A DNA stretch of 64,000 nt from Blastocatellia bacterium (GTDB lineage Bacteria; Acidobacteriota; Blastocatellia; Pyrinomonadales; Pyrinomonadaceae). The notes below the pieces were generated by a model that was not told the origin of the DNA, searched no databases, and saw only the letters and a list, made by a program, of their open reading frames with translations. Positions 16,922 through 25,213 of this stretch are shown piece by piece (positions within the stretch are counted from its first letter, which is position 1; every line of letters starts with the position of its first letter). The stretch is from the NCBI GenBank assembly GCA_003168335.1, contig PMSM01000009.1, positions 1 through 64,000 of the forward strand, read 5' to 3'. The position numbers and the translations under genes are program-made.

Positions 16922-18376
16922 TCAGTTGTCCGACTTATCCGGCAGGAGTGACCCGACAGCAACATACCTCCGGCCCAGTCCCAGCTCTCTCAATTTGTGT
17001 TGCAGTGACTGTCGATGCATTCCCAGAACCGCCGCGGCGCGCGTCACGTTGCCGCCGGATTCTTCCAGACAACGGGCGATGTAGCGCCGCTCGAACTCGC
17101 GCCGGTCATCGCGAAAATCAGAAGTGTAAGGAACCGCCAGGTTGCCATTCGGGGAAACTGCAATCGGCTCTACAGAAGTTCTCTGCGCCGAGCTGAGATC
17201 CAAAGCGTTCAGCTCAGCTCCTTCGGACATGATCGCGGCGCGTTCGATCGCATTCTTAAGTTCGCGCACGTTACCGGGCCATTCGTACTCCATCAACTTC
17301 CGCAGCGCATCGCGGCCGATTGGCCGCTCAGGCAAGCGATGACGTTCGGCAGCCTGACGGGCAAAGGCTTCCGCCAGCATCGGAATATCTTCGCGTCGTT
17401 CGCGCAGCGGCGCGATGTCTATGGTCACCACGCGCAAACGATAAAACAGATCCGCGCGAAAATTTCCGTCCGCAATTTCTTCTTCCAGCGCACGATGCGT
17501 GGCGCTGACAATTCGCACGTCCACCGGGATCGATTCATCGCCACCAAGTCTTTCAATCCGTCGCTCTTCCAGCGCGCGCAAGAGCTTTGCCTGCACGTTG
17601 GCGCTCATGTCGCCGATCTCATCCAGGAAGAGTGTGCCGCCGTTGGCCTGCTCAAATTTTCCCCGCCGGCGGGCTGCGGCGCCCGTAAATGCGCCCTTTT
17701 CATGGCCAAAAAGCTCAGATTCGATCAGCTCCGTAGGTAAGGCCGCGCAGTTCACGGCGACGAAGGCCCCGCTACTCCGCACGCTATTCCGGTCGTGCAG
17801 CTCGCGCGCCACCAACTCTTTTCCGGTGCCCGATTCGCCGCGCACCAGCACGGTAGCATCCGTGTCGGCAACCTTCTCGATCATCGCGCGCACGGTCTGC
17901 ATCGCGTCCGAATTTCCGAGTAGAGCTCCACGCTGTGATGTTTCGATCTCTATTCGCCGCCGGAGGGAGCGATTCTCACGACGAAGCCGGATGGTCTCGA
18001 AAGCGTTCTTGACGACCAGGCGAAGATCATCAAGCTCGAAAGGCTTCGAGACGTAATCGTAGGCGCCGCTCTTCACCGCCTGGACCGCCAGGCGCTCGGA
18101 ACCGTGGGCGGTAATGATTATGACCAGCGGCGCTTCAGTCTGGTTGCTCTCGCTTTCGGTTTGCAGTTCCTTTAGGAATTCGAGACCACTGATGCCGGGA
18201 AGATTGACATCGAGCAGCAGCAGATCGAACTTTCGATCACGCATCAACGCGCGCGCTGTCTCGGCGCTATCGGCTTCATCGATGCCGTGGCCGAATGCCT
18301 CCAGCGCGCGCCTGATGCCGTAGCGCGCAGCTTCCTCGTCATCCACCACCAACAATCGCAAGTCGTTCTTTTCCAT
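16922..18376 (-). CDS. NtrC-family sigma-54-dependent response regulator
   Basis: A 484-aa regulator with three domains. The receiver domain (1-120) has the phosphoacceptor Asp in LLLLDVNLPG. The AAA+ domain has Walker A GESGTGKELVARELH, the sigma-54 contact loop GAFTGA, and LFLDEIGDM as Walker B. The Fis-type C-terminal helix-turn-helix is GGNVTRAAAVLGMHRQSL. It should activate sigma-54 promoters on phosphorylation. The membrane histidine kinase at 19303 has the NtrB-like core and is a likely partner, with one gene between them. Confidence 0.93.
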   Translation of the reverse strand: MEKNDLRLLVVDDEEAARYGIRRALEAFGHGIDEADSAETARALMRDRKFDLLLLDVNLPGISGLEFLKELQTESESNQTEAPLVIIITAHGSERLAVQAVKSGAYDYVSKPFELDDLRLVVKNAFETIRLRRENRSLRRRIEIETSQRGALLGNSDAMQTVRAMIEKVADTDATVLVRGESGTGKELVARELHDRNSVRSSGAFVAVNCAALPTELIESELFGHEKGAFTGAAARRRGKFEQANGGTLFLDEIGDMSANVQAKLLRALEERRIERLGGDESIPVDVRIVSATHRALEEEIADGNFRADLFYRLRVVTIDIAPLRERREDIPMLAEAFARQAAERHRLPERPIGRDALRKLMEYEWPGNVRELKNAIERAAIMSEGAELNALDLSSAQRTSVEPIAVSPNGNLAVPYTSDFRDDRREFERRYIARCLEESGGNVTRAAAVLGMHRQSLQHKLRELGLGRRYVAVGSLLPDKSDN

Positions 18377-18448
18377 GCTGACTCCCCCAGAGTTTAATAC
18401 TTTTCGAGGGGTTTTGCTTGCGTGTGGCGTGCCAGACTGGGGAGCTGG

Positions 18449-19111
18449 TCAGTTACCTGAACGTCGGGCTGCAACCACGACTACAATCGCGTCGCCGGAT
18501 GGGCCCATATGCAGGGTTCCGGCAATGACCGGAACGCCTTCGCGCATGCTGATGTCTGTGCGCAGCCCAATGGCCTCGTAGTTAACAGCCGGCAGCACCA
18601 TGCCGGTGGTTGACGCAGTGGTCGCGTTGGCTGGGGCAGTCACGATCGGCACGCGCGAGCCAAATCTGAAGTCGTTCATGCGTACAACTTCCAGGCCGCC
18701 CTGGTCCGCCGACAACTTCACCAGCGCCGTGAACTGGCTAAAGCTGGGATTGCTCGTCATGGAATTGGCGGGAACCACAAACGGCCCACCAACCCAACTC
18801 ACGTCCAGACGGCCGTTGTTCCGCACTCGATTCACGAACGTCCCCGCCAGGCTGTAATGCTTGAACGTGAGCGCTTCGTGAAGTCGTTTCATAACGGCAT
18901 CGAGAGCGACGGGTATCCTTCCGTCCTCGGTCTCACGATTCGTGGCCAGTATTAGATAGAGCTGGGTGTCGAGATTCGTTTCGTCCTCGCGCACCGCCGA
19001 CGAGCGGGCGGCCTGACTTGAGTCCTGCGCGAACGCCGTTGGCGCCATAATCGTAAGCACGCAACAGAGGGCCAGAAAGATCACCCGATGTCGTCTGGTT
19101 GAAATCATCAC
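18449..19111 (-). CDS. Secreted protein of unknown function
   Basis: A 220-aa protein with a clear signal peptide (cleavage after TAFAQ near residue 29). The rest has no recognised domain: TNLDTQLYLILATNRE, then a Ser/Thr/Ala-rich middle and a C-terminal VPVIAGTLHMGPSGDAIVVV strand. It lies between the NtrC-type regulator and the histidine kinase on the same strand and may be under their control. Similar proteins are probably annotated hypothetical. Function cannot be given. Confidence 0.7.
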   Translation of the reverse strand: MMISTRRHRVIFLALCCVLTIMAPTAFAQDSSQAARSSAVREDETNLDTQLYLILATNRETEDGRIPVALDAVMKRLHEALTFKHYSLAGTFVNRVRNNGRLDVSWVGGPFVVPANSMTSNPSFSQFTALVKLSADQGGLEVVRMNDFRFGSRVPIVTAPANATTASTTGMVLPAVNYEAIGLRTDISMREGVPVIAGTLHMGPSGDAIVVVVAARRSGN

Positions 19112-19302
19112 TCGATTCTCCTTGAAGAATTAAAAGTAGCGATTGCTCGCGGGCAGGTTGGTTGCTCGCCCATAGCTGACACGCCGCGGTCCGGCGAAAG
19201 TTCCCGACAAAAGCCAGCTTGATTAAATGTTTAGGATTCCGATTCTATAAACATTTGGCTCCTAACGGAGCCGTCGGAAAAGCGAGGGAATCAATCCGCA
19301 TC

Positions 19303-21372
19303 TTACACTTGTTCATTCACCGGCAACCTCACTTCAAACCTCGCGCCCTCGCCGTTCTGTGATGGCGCCAGCCGCGCCGAGCCGCCCGCTTCTTCCATGC
19401 GCTTGCGCACAATCGCGAGCCCGAGACCTGTGCCGCGTTGACGGGTAGTAAAGAACGGTTCCCAAATTTTTGTTTGCATCTCAGGCGCGATACCCGGCCC
19501 GCTGTCGTTAACTGCAAAGATGATCTCGTGGCCGTCAACAAAGGATTCAATGACCACGCTGCCGCCCGCGGGAGTTGATTGCAAAGCATTCAGGATGAGA
19601 TTTGATAGCGCGTCGCGAATCGCGGCGGTTTGCACTCCGTCCAGTTCCAGCGCTCCACCAACACGACATTGCAAGGTGATGTTGCGTTCGTCCGCCTCAG
19701 CCCGAAAGAGACTGTTGACGCTTCGCAATAACTCGTCCGCGCGGCAAGGAGGGGCGGCCGGTGTTCTCTTGCTGGCGAAGCTGAGCAACTGTGTGACGCT
19801 CTTGCTCAGACGATCAGTCTCACCGACGATCAAACTTAGGTCGCGCGCATGCTGACTGTTGAGTGCTTCGTCCTCGCTCATGACCTGAGCAATCGACTTG
19901 ATCGCGGATAGCGGGTTCTTCACTTCATGCGCCACGGTGGCGGCCATCTGACCCAGCGCCGCCAGTCGCTCACCTTCAGCTACCTTTCGCTCCAGCCGCA
20001 CGTTTTCCTCAACCAGCCGGCAATCTTGGATGGCGATCGCCACCTGACCGGCGAGCACTTCCAGCACCGCGCGCACATCCGGCGTCAAAGCACTCGGCGA
20101 GGCTTCAATCAACAGCAGTCCGGCGTTTCGATCTTCGCGACGCAGAACATAGGCGACGTTGTACTTCTGCTCCCCGAAAGCCAAATCGTCTTCCAACTCG
20201 GTTATGCCGGCTGTCTCTGCCGTGTGTAAAAGATCTCCTGTCCATCGCGACTCGTCAGCAATCCCTGGCGTTGATTTCATCTCATCGTCGGTTGGCCGCA
20301 AGACAATCTTCACGCGCCGTAAGGAGAGCGCACTGGCGGTTTGTGATTCAATGAAGGCAAGTAACTCGGGAAGGCGGCGATACTGTCCAGCATGAGCGCC
20401 GATGTGAGCCACAACTTCGCGGTAGAGCGCGGTCTCGCGTTCGAACAGCGCGCGAAATCGCTTTTCTAACCAGCCGCGCAAAGGGGCCGCGAGCAAAGTC
20501 AACGCGAGGATAAGAATCGCTTCGATGACGCCGGCGCGCAGACCGTAGCGCGAGTTGGCCCAGTCGCTGATGCGTCGTATCCCATAAAGATAAACGGCGA
20601 GCACCAGCGCCGCGAACGTCGCGACAATCAAACTCTCTTTAATGATCAGTTCAAGAAAACGATAGCGATAGATGTAGTACGCCAGCAGGGCCGAAGGCAG
20701 AAGCGATCCCAGATTAGCGAAGGTCTGGAGATAAAGACCCGCCGCAGTTCCCTTGCCCAGCCCGAGCCCCAGAGACGCCAGGATCAAAACAGCGATGGCG
20801 ATGAACGAGCCGGCGAGGGTGCGCAGAGTTCGCCGTTCACTTCGCGACGAAGAGCGCCGCGCGACTAATAGTTCAGTAATGGCCACGAGCGCCAGCGAAT
20901 AAACGGCCCAGAGCGCAAACGGCAGGACGAACTGGGAGAGCTTCGCGATCATTGGTTGGTACGGTCCCATCCAGATGTGCGGTATTGTGACCAGCAGGAA
21001 CAGACAGGGAATGTAGGAAAGATAAACCCGAACGCGCTCAGTGCGAGTGAGACCACGTCCTTGCGCACTGGCCCACAGGTGTATGTGAACGTGCAGCAAA
21101 AGTGAGTAGCAAACGGTGATACTGATGACGGCTATGGTATTGGCTAGCCGCAGGACGGGAACCCACCGCGCCACGTCCAATCCGAGCATGCTGCGCAGAG
21201 TGACGATCAGATTCCCAGCGTGCCAACCGGCCATGCACAAGCCCAAACTGAGGAGCAGGCGCTGAATGGGCACCAGCCCCAGACGCTGCTTGAACAGGAG
21301 ATACCCCATCCACAGCGGCAGCACCGCGCCAAGACTGTACCCGATAAGTTGGAGGGCTTCGAGAAGGGTCAT
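19303..21372 (-). CDS. Membrane sensor histidine kinase with GAF-like domain
   Basis: A 689-aa kinase. About seven N-terminal transmembrane helices span residues 5-300, then a GAF-like region (roughly 330-460). HisKA follows with the phosphoacceptor His in VAHEVKNPLSAIKS near 480, and a HATPase_c domain with NLILNALQST, NDSGPGIAP and GTGLGLAIVRKRMEEAGG. This core is NtrB/PrsK-like and fits an NtrC-type partner, which lies two genes downstream. It borders the integron cassette array on its 5' side. Confidence 0.92.
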   Translation of the reverse strand: MTLLEALQLIGYSLGAVLPLWMGYLLFKQRLGLVPIQRLLLSLGLCMAGWHAGNLIVTLRSMLGLDVARWVPVLRLANTIAVISITVCYSLLLHVHIHLWASAQGRGLTRTERVRVYLSYIPCLFLLVTIPHIWMGPYQPMIAKLSQFVLPFALWAVYSLALVAITELLVARRSSSRSERRTLRTLAGSFIAIAVLILASLGLGLGKGTAAGLYLQTFANLGSLLPSALLAYYIYRYRFLELIIKESLIVATFAALVLAVYLYGIRRISDWANSRYGLRAGVIEAILILALTLLAAPLRGWLEKRFRALFERETALYREVVAHIGAHAGQYRRLPELLAFIESQTASALSLRRVKIVLRPTDDEMKSTPGIADESRWTGDLLHTAETAGITELEDDLAFGEQKYNVAYVLRREDRNAGLLLIEASPSALTPDVRAVLEVLAGQVAIAIQDCRLVEENVRLERKVAEGERLAALGQMAATVAHEVKNPLSAIKSIAQVMSEDEALNSQHARDLSLIVGETDRLSKSVTQLLSFASKRTPAAPPCRADELLRSVNSLFRAEADERNITLQCRVGGALELDGVQTAAIRDALSNLILNALQSTPAGGSVVIESFVDGHEIIFAVNDSGPGIAPEMQTKIWEPFFTTRQRGTGLGLAIVRKRMEEAGGSARLAPSQNGEGARFEVRLPVNEQV

Positions 21373-21477
21373 CAGAGACCTGACCGACGGTCGAGAGATC
21401 TGAATTGAACAGCCTTGAGGATATCACCATCACGGGAGGACTAAGGAGTCGGAGTGAGCGTAGTTAACGAGTTGGAA

Positions 21478-21565
21478 GGCAGCGTCCGAGTTAACCGGCG
21501 CGCCGATTAGCAACTGAAGTCATTGACGCCGACCACCCGACCCTTTGGCGCCCAACGAGTTGTCG
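21478..21565 (-). other. Degenerate attC site after the VOC-protein cassette
   Basis: On the minus strand CGACAACTCGTTGGGCGCC (R''/L'' side) follows the VOC gene stop by about 20 bases. It is later answered by CGCGCCGGTTAACTCGGACG and a decayed R' (CGCTGCC in place of CGTTAGGC). A second half-site-like word, CTTCCAACTCGTTAAC, lies just beyond (near 21462). The site is recognisable but eroded. Confidence 0.5.
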
Positions 21566-21586
21566 ATCGGCAGCCGGGCGATCACG

Positions 21587-21904
21587 TCAGCTGGTCAGAT
21601 TGTAAATCAGTCCAAATGGATCTCTGACGTAGCATCTGGGAAAGTCCGGTTCGTCTTTGATGATCTCGCAGCCTTCTTTCGTCAGCCGAGCTTTAGCCTC
21701 TTCGATATTCTCGACCGTGACTTCGAGTACCGGTCCGAGCTTTGGGCCCTGCTCAATGAAAAGGTTTATATGCGGGCCGTGGATACTGATTAGGTTAGGC
21801 GCCTCGGCAGTGATCTCGAACCCGAGCCCTCTGACGTAAAATGCCGCCGCTATTTTTGGGTCCGGCGCTTGAATCAGGATATCGGTGCCAAACTTGTTTC
21901 CCAT
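21587..21904 (-). CDS. VOC-superfamily (glyoxalase/bleomycin-resistance fold) protein, cassette-borne
   Basis: A 105-aa protein of the vicinal oxygen chelate fold. The N-terminal strand and helix read DILIQAPDPKIAAAFYVRGLGFE, with LISIHGPHINLFIEQ in the middle and the typical end CYVRDPFGLIYNLTS. VOC proteins include lyases, dioxygenases and antibiotic-binding proteins, and are common in integron cassettes. One repeat unit is present, so it would act as a dimer. The stop is about 20 bp from a degenerate attC. Substrate unknown. Confidence 0.82.
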   Translation of the reverse strand: MGNKFGTDILIQAPDPKIAAAFYVRGLGFEITAEAPNLISIHGPHINLFIEQGPKLGPVLEVTVENIEEAKARLTKEGCEIIKDEPDFPRCYVRDPFGLIYNLTS

Positions 21905-21936
21905 TAAGCCTCCCTTTTAAGAAATTCAAGACTGCC

Positions 21937-22046
21937 GCCTAACGTCAGAGTTCAGGTGGCGCGGCCGAACACCATTCAAGCAACGATCTCATGAACAGGT
22001 TTGAGAAACGCGCTGTTCCGCGTTCCGGTCTAACGAGTTGTTGGGC
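21937..22046 (-). other. attC site of the epimerase cassette
   Basis: The minus strand starts with GCCCAAC (R'', 22046-22040), followed by AACTCGTTAGACCGGAACG (L''), and ends with GCGCCACCTGAACTCTGAC (L') and GTTAGGC (R', 21943-21937). The boxes match RYYYAAC and GTTRRRY exactly. Length is 110 bp. The arms can pair into the single-strand hairpin used by integrases. Confidence 0.9.
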
Positions 22047-22082
22047 CGCGGTTTTTAGCATTCAGAGTACTCGCACTACCAT

Positions 22083-23237
22083 CTATTTCCTGCTGGCATG
22101 CCAGGCAGCCAATACTTCAGCTTCGCGTTCCGGCTTTATTCCTGCCCGCATTTTCAACTGTCTGCTGGTCGGCTGTTTTCTAAACCAATCGAGCGTGGCC
22201 CTTGTGGTGTCGTAGAGTGGACGAAATGTCAGTCCCTTGCTGACCGCCTTGTTGATATTCATCGTTGAATAACCAATCTCTGGCCCGTGTGGTGAAGTCC
22301 AGATCGGGATATCGTCGATGATTTTTTCGCTGCTGAGAAATTTGTCGTCTACCCAGGTGAACCGAGCATCAGAGTTCGTTGCTTTCTTGATCTCGTCAAG
22401 CATCCGCCCCATCGTCAACTTCGATTTAGGTCCGACGGCATTAAAGCTTCCGGTGGTGCCTTGCTCAACCATGCGCATAGTCCACTCAGCCAGATCGCGC
22501 GCGTCGATGATCTGAATCGGGTCGGCAGTAGTTCCGGGTGCTAATACCTCACCGCCGCGTTCGACGCGAACTGGCCAATAGGTAAACCGATCAGACTCAT
22601 CGCCGGGACCCACTATATACCCGGGACGAATGACTAGCGTCTTCCCCGGAAACCACTTTTCAGCTTCAGCTTCCGAAATCGCTTTGAGAGGTCCGTAAAG
22701 AGCAAAGTTGTTGGCGCGCATAGTCGCATTAGTCTCTCTCATCGGATCCGCTCCAGCATATTTCGCCAGCGGCGCGGTCTCATCCATTCCCGGCTTGCTG
22801 GTGTCTGCATAGACCGAAATCGTTGAAATGAAGACATAGCGATCGACATTGCCCTTCAGGATTTGCGCCGCATCGCGGACCCAAACTGGCAGGGTGGTTG
22901 GAATGTCGATGCATACATCCCAGGTTCTGCCTTTGAGCGCATCGAGTTTGCCGTTGCGGTCGCCGATTAACTGTTCGACTTCTTTTGGCAATTCACCGGG
23001 ATGCGTGCGGCCGCGATTGAACACAGTGACCTGGTGGCCCCGACTGAGCGCATACTTAACTTGAAATGGCCCCGTGAAGCCCGTGCCACCCAGAATCAGA
23101 ATGCGCAGACTCTTTGCAGCGCGGTTGGTAGTTCCGACTCTCGCTGAGAAGGCTGTTTTGCCGGTGATCAGATTCAAACCGGCAGTACCGCCGACCATGG
23201 CCGAGAGTTTGAGAAACATTCTTCTACTTATTGACAT
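22083..23237 (-). CDS. Exported NAD-dependent epimerase/dehydratase-family protein, cassette-borne
   Basis: A 384-aa short-chain dehydrogenase-fold protein of the extended (epimerase) type. SISRRMFLKL at the N-terminus is a Tat-type signal, so it is probably exported. The nucleotide-binding motif is ILILGGTGFTGPFQ near residue 47. A YGPLKA sequence near 180 occupies the place of the YxxxK catalytic motif. It resembles secreted isoflavone-reductase-like or CSP41-like epimerases. At 1155 bp it is long for a cassette gene. Its substrate is unknown. Confidence 0.8.
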   Translation of the reverse strand: MSISRRMFLKLSAMVGGTAGLNLITGKTAFSARVGTTNRAAKSLRILILGGTGFTGPFQVKYALSRGHQVTVFNRGRTHPGELPKEVEQLIGDRNGKLDALKGRTWDVCIDIPTTLPVWVRDAAQILKGNVDRYVFISTISVYADTSKPGMDETAPLAKYAGADPMRETNATMRANNFALYGPLKAISEAEAEKWFPGKTLVIRPGYIVGPGDESDRFTYWPVRVERGGEVLAPGTTADPIQIIDARDLAEWTMRMVEQGTTGSFNAVGPKSKLTMGRMLDEIKKATNSDARFTWVDDKFLSSEKIIDDIPIWTSPHGPEIGYSTMNINKAVSKGLTFRPLYDTTRATLDWFRKQPTSRQLKMRAGIKPEREAEVLAAWHASRK

Positions 23238-23382
23238 CTAGTTCGCTCCCAAGAGATTTCAGAGTACCGCCATCAGCACCCTTCGCCCAAATTAACCGGG
23301 CGGCTGACAAAAGCGAGTTGTGCGACGCTCAGGGCATTAACTTATGCTGACTGTTCTCAGATCGAGCACGTCGCCCACCGAC

Positions 23383-23457
23383 AGCAACCGGTACGGTCGT
23401 CCCGGCGAACCATTCAAGTCTCGGATAAAGCTGGTTGAGCCAGAGAGGTTGAGTGGC
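23383..23457 (-). other. Possible eroded attC after the collagen-like cassette
   Basis: Just past the collagen-like gene stop the minus strand reads CCACTCAACCTCTCTGGCTC, in the place of R''/L'', and later GACTTGAATGGTTCGCCGGG, resembling the centre and L' of the intact sites. No clear R' box is present. Another AT-poor 100 bases to 23280 hold no gene. Confidence 0.3.
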
Positions 23458-24038
23458 TATGGACTAACCACCATCACATTGAATTGTGCTCCGGTCGCAA
23501 TGTCGCCGCCGGCGACGATCCAGCGTCCAGCGGGGCAAGTTCCAAAACTCGCACTGCCGGTATAGGTCAAATTCATATTTGAATTGGGATTGGTGTTTGA
23601 TCGTCCGGCATTAATTCCGACTATCGCCGTCACAAATACCAACGCGTTAGCGTTACCGTTTATCGCGGGGTTGTCCATAACGCTGAAACTATTGAATGGA
23701 CCACAGGTGTTAGCAACTGTGCGCGTGTGCCTGAAGGTTACTATGTTTGCCCCAGAGCATGCCGGTCCTTTATCGCACGTTCCCTGAGGTCCCACCGGTC
23801 CCTGAGGTCCGGCTGGCCCCTGAGGCCCCACGACGCCCCAGCTGATTGGGGTTTCGTGGTACCGGCAATCGCTTACCGAGTTGACCCGTCGAAGGTTCCC
23901 GTTCGCGTTGTTATAGCAAGCCTGAATCGTACTCGGAGCCGGGGCCGCGTACACCGTTACAAAGGCTATCAGTGCCGTCGCACAAAGAAACGTAAGCAAG
24001 CAAATTATTGTCAGCGGACTATTCTTAAGCGTCTTCAT
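23457..24038 (-). CDS. Secreted collagen-like repeat protein, cassette-borne
   Basis: A 193-aa exported protein. A hydrophobic signal sequence (residues 8-32) is followed by CYNNANGNLRRVNSVSDCRYHETPISW, then Gly-Pro-Gln triplets (GPQGPAGPQGPVGPQG, near 73-88) and a C-terminal beta-rich domain with Cys residues. This layout is frequent among Acidobacteriota surface proteins. The triplets suggest a short trimeric stalk. Role unknown. It begins 40 bases after the stop of the next gene, too close for an intact attC between them. Confidence 0.75.
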   Translation of the reverse strand: MKTLKNSPLTIICLLTFLCATALIAFVTVYAAPAPSTIQACYNNANGNLRRVNSVSDCRYHETPISWGVVGPQGPAGPQGPVGPQGTCDKGPACSGANIVTFRHTRTVANTCGPFNSFSVMDNPAINGNANALVFVTAIVGINAGRSNTNPNSNMNLTYTGSASFGTCPAGRWIVAGGDIATGAQFNVMVVSP

Positions 24039-24060
24039 TTGGGAACTCCTCTCAGGTCGC

Positions 24061-24077
24061 CGGTCGGCGCGTTAGGT
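24061..24077 (-). other. attC-like half site
   Basis: The minus strand shows ACCTAAC (24077-24071), an exact RYYYAAC box, then GCGCCGACCG, immediately after the stop of the 24079-24483 gene. The expected partner arm is missing, because the next gene starts at 24038. This could be a truncated site, leaving two cassettes fused. Confidence 0.45.
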
Positions 24078-24078
24078 A

Positions 24079-24483
24079 TCAATCACATGCAAAACGAAAG
24101 CCGGTAACCAAGGCATAGTTTTTACGCCGTGGTAATTCCTCCCCGGCCGTCGTGACACGTAAGCGATTGCCGTAGGCATCTGTAAAGAGAAACGAGCAGG
24201 CCGCGACACCTGTACCCGCACATGATTCAACTTCGACGTAGCCTTTGCGCCAGAAGAGTCGACCATTCCCATTCGAGATGTCGGGATCAATACCAGAGTC
24301 GTTGAAAGACTTTGTTTGCCAGGGCTGCCAGCCAGCAGCCAAGAGCTTCTTTCTGGCTCTGTGATAACTTAACTCCGTGATGGCCGGAAGCTTCGCATGC
24401 CTTTTTGGAGCGCAAGGTTTATCTTGCGCTAGAACGCTACCAGCTGCGAAGCCGCAGATTAGAAATGCAAGCAAAGTTTTCAT
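24079..24483 (-). CDS. Small secreted protein of unknown function, cassette-borne
   Basis: A 134-aa protein with a signal peptide (MKTLLAFLICGFAAGSVLAQ). A PASTA-like beginning, AITELSYHRARKKLLAAGW, is followed by a domain with paired Cys residues (VESCAGTGVAACSFLF) and a conserved-looking end (GFRFACD). The start at ATG 24483 follows a TGGAGAAG site. A longer frame to 24552 would translate the attC site. No family is recognised. Confidence 0.7.
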   Translation of the reverse strand: MKTLLAFLICGFAAGSVLAQDKPCAPKRHAKLPAITELSYHRARKKLLAAGWQPWQTKSFNDSGIDPDISNGNGRLFWRKGYVEVESCAGTGVAACSFLFTDAYGNRLRVTTAGEELPRRKNYALVTGFRFACD

Positions 24484-24508
24484 GTCTTCTCCAGGAGTGA
24501 GGTTAGCC

Positions 24509-24623
24509 GTCGAACGGTTGAGTTGAACGGGCGGCGCGGCAATTACATTCAACCGTCGAATCTATCAATCAAGTTGCGAAACACGTTCAGCGCGCTCCGG
24601 TCCAACGATTTACTATGTTGCGC
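24509..24623 (-). other. attC site
   Basis: The minus strand begins GCGCAAC (R'', one mismatch from RYYYAAC, 24623-24617), then CGTTGGACCGGAGCGCG (L''). It ends CGCCGCCCGTTCAACTC (L') and GTTCGAC (R', 24515-24509; degenerate). Length 115 bp. The R'' box overlaps the last codons of the upstream cassette gene. Confidence 0.8.
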
Positions 24624-25069
24624 TCATCGAACGGCGTGTCCTTTTGGATTTCGACACCGAATGATAGCAACCAATTACAGATGGTCTTTCGGGAGCGTCT
24701 GTCACCCATGACAACATATCAACCCTCCATTCACGACAGTTGGGACCATAGATGAGTTCGACGCGATCTGGTTCCACTTTCCCGGATTCCGTCAGATATC
24801 TTTTCAAGCTACCGGCGCGCGCTTTTGCCCCGTAGGAGATCAAGTAGCCCTTAAAATGCGGATTGTCCTTTAAGAACAGGGCGGAAACCGTCAAGCGATT
24901 CGTTCTGCGTTTTGATGCTTACTGATTTGTCATATACGTAGAAGAGGGAGCCATAATCGACAGCTACGTTGGGTTCCGTCTTCTGTGCTTGGTTAGAAGT
25001 TTGCGGCTGCTGCGCCACACATAGACCAAATAGCACAAGAAGTACGCTCAGACATTCAACAGCCCGCAC
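24613..25069 (-). pseudogene. Frameshifted secreted protein gene, cassette-borne
   Basis: Two overlapping frames look like one gene. The upstream part has a signal peptide (VRAVECLSVLLVLFGLCVAQ, GTG at 25069) and continues to VSIKTQNE. The downstream frame picks up at RLTVSALFLKDNPHFKGYLIS and runs to the stop at 24613. A one-base change near 24895-24905 would join them into about 150 aa. The GYLISYGAKA, then ERVELIYG/REWRVDM-type pattern, resembles an Acidobacteriota family of exported proteins with a GYxIxYG strand. It is either a real frameshift, recoding, or a sequencing error. Confidence 0.65.
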
Positions 25070-25101
25070 CAGGTAATGTCGACAGCGGAAATCAGTAAGC
25101 A

Positions 25102-25207
25102 ACCTAACATAGCAGTTGACCGGGCGGCGCGTTTTCATTCAACCCTCGCCGCACCAAACATCTTAGGAAACACGCTCCCGCCGCTCCGGTCCAACGAGTT
25201 GTTGGGC
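25102..25207 (-). other. attC site (best preserved in the window)
   Basis: The minus strand starts GCCCAAC (R'', 25207-25201), then AACTCGTTGGACCGGAGCGG (L''), and ends GCGCCGCCCGGTCAACTGC (L') and GTTAGGT (R', 25108-25102). Both boxes match consensus. Length 106 bp. It starts 7 bases after the stop of the 25214 gene. Confidence 0.92.
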
Positions 25208-25213
25208 GGCGCG

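Larger units (their letters stand above)
21478..25207 (-). mobile_element. Integron cassette array without an adjacent integrase (CALIN)
   Basis: Six genes in the same orientation are separated by attC recombination sites. Three sites (21937-22046, 24509-24623, 25102-25207) have the full R''-L''-L'-R' plan and about 105-115 bp each, with a shared core of CGCTCCGGTCCAACG-like arms and CATTCAA in the middle. Others are degenerate (21478-21565, 23383-23457, 24061-24077). Stops or starts of the genes lie within about 60 bp of the sites, as in cassettes. The nearest integrase is the broken one at 430-1714. Confidence 0.85.
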
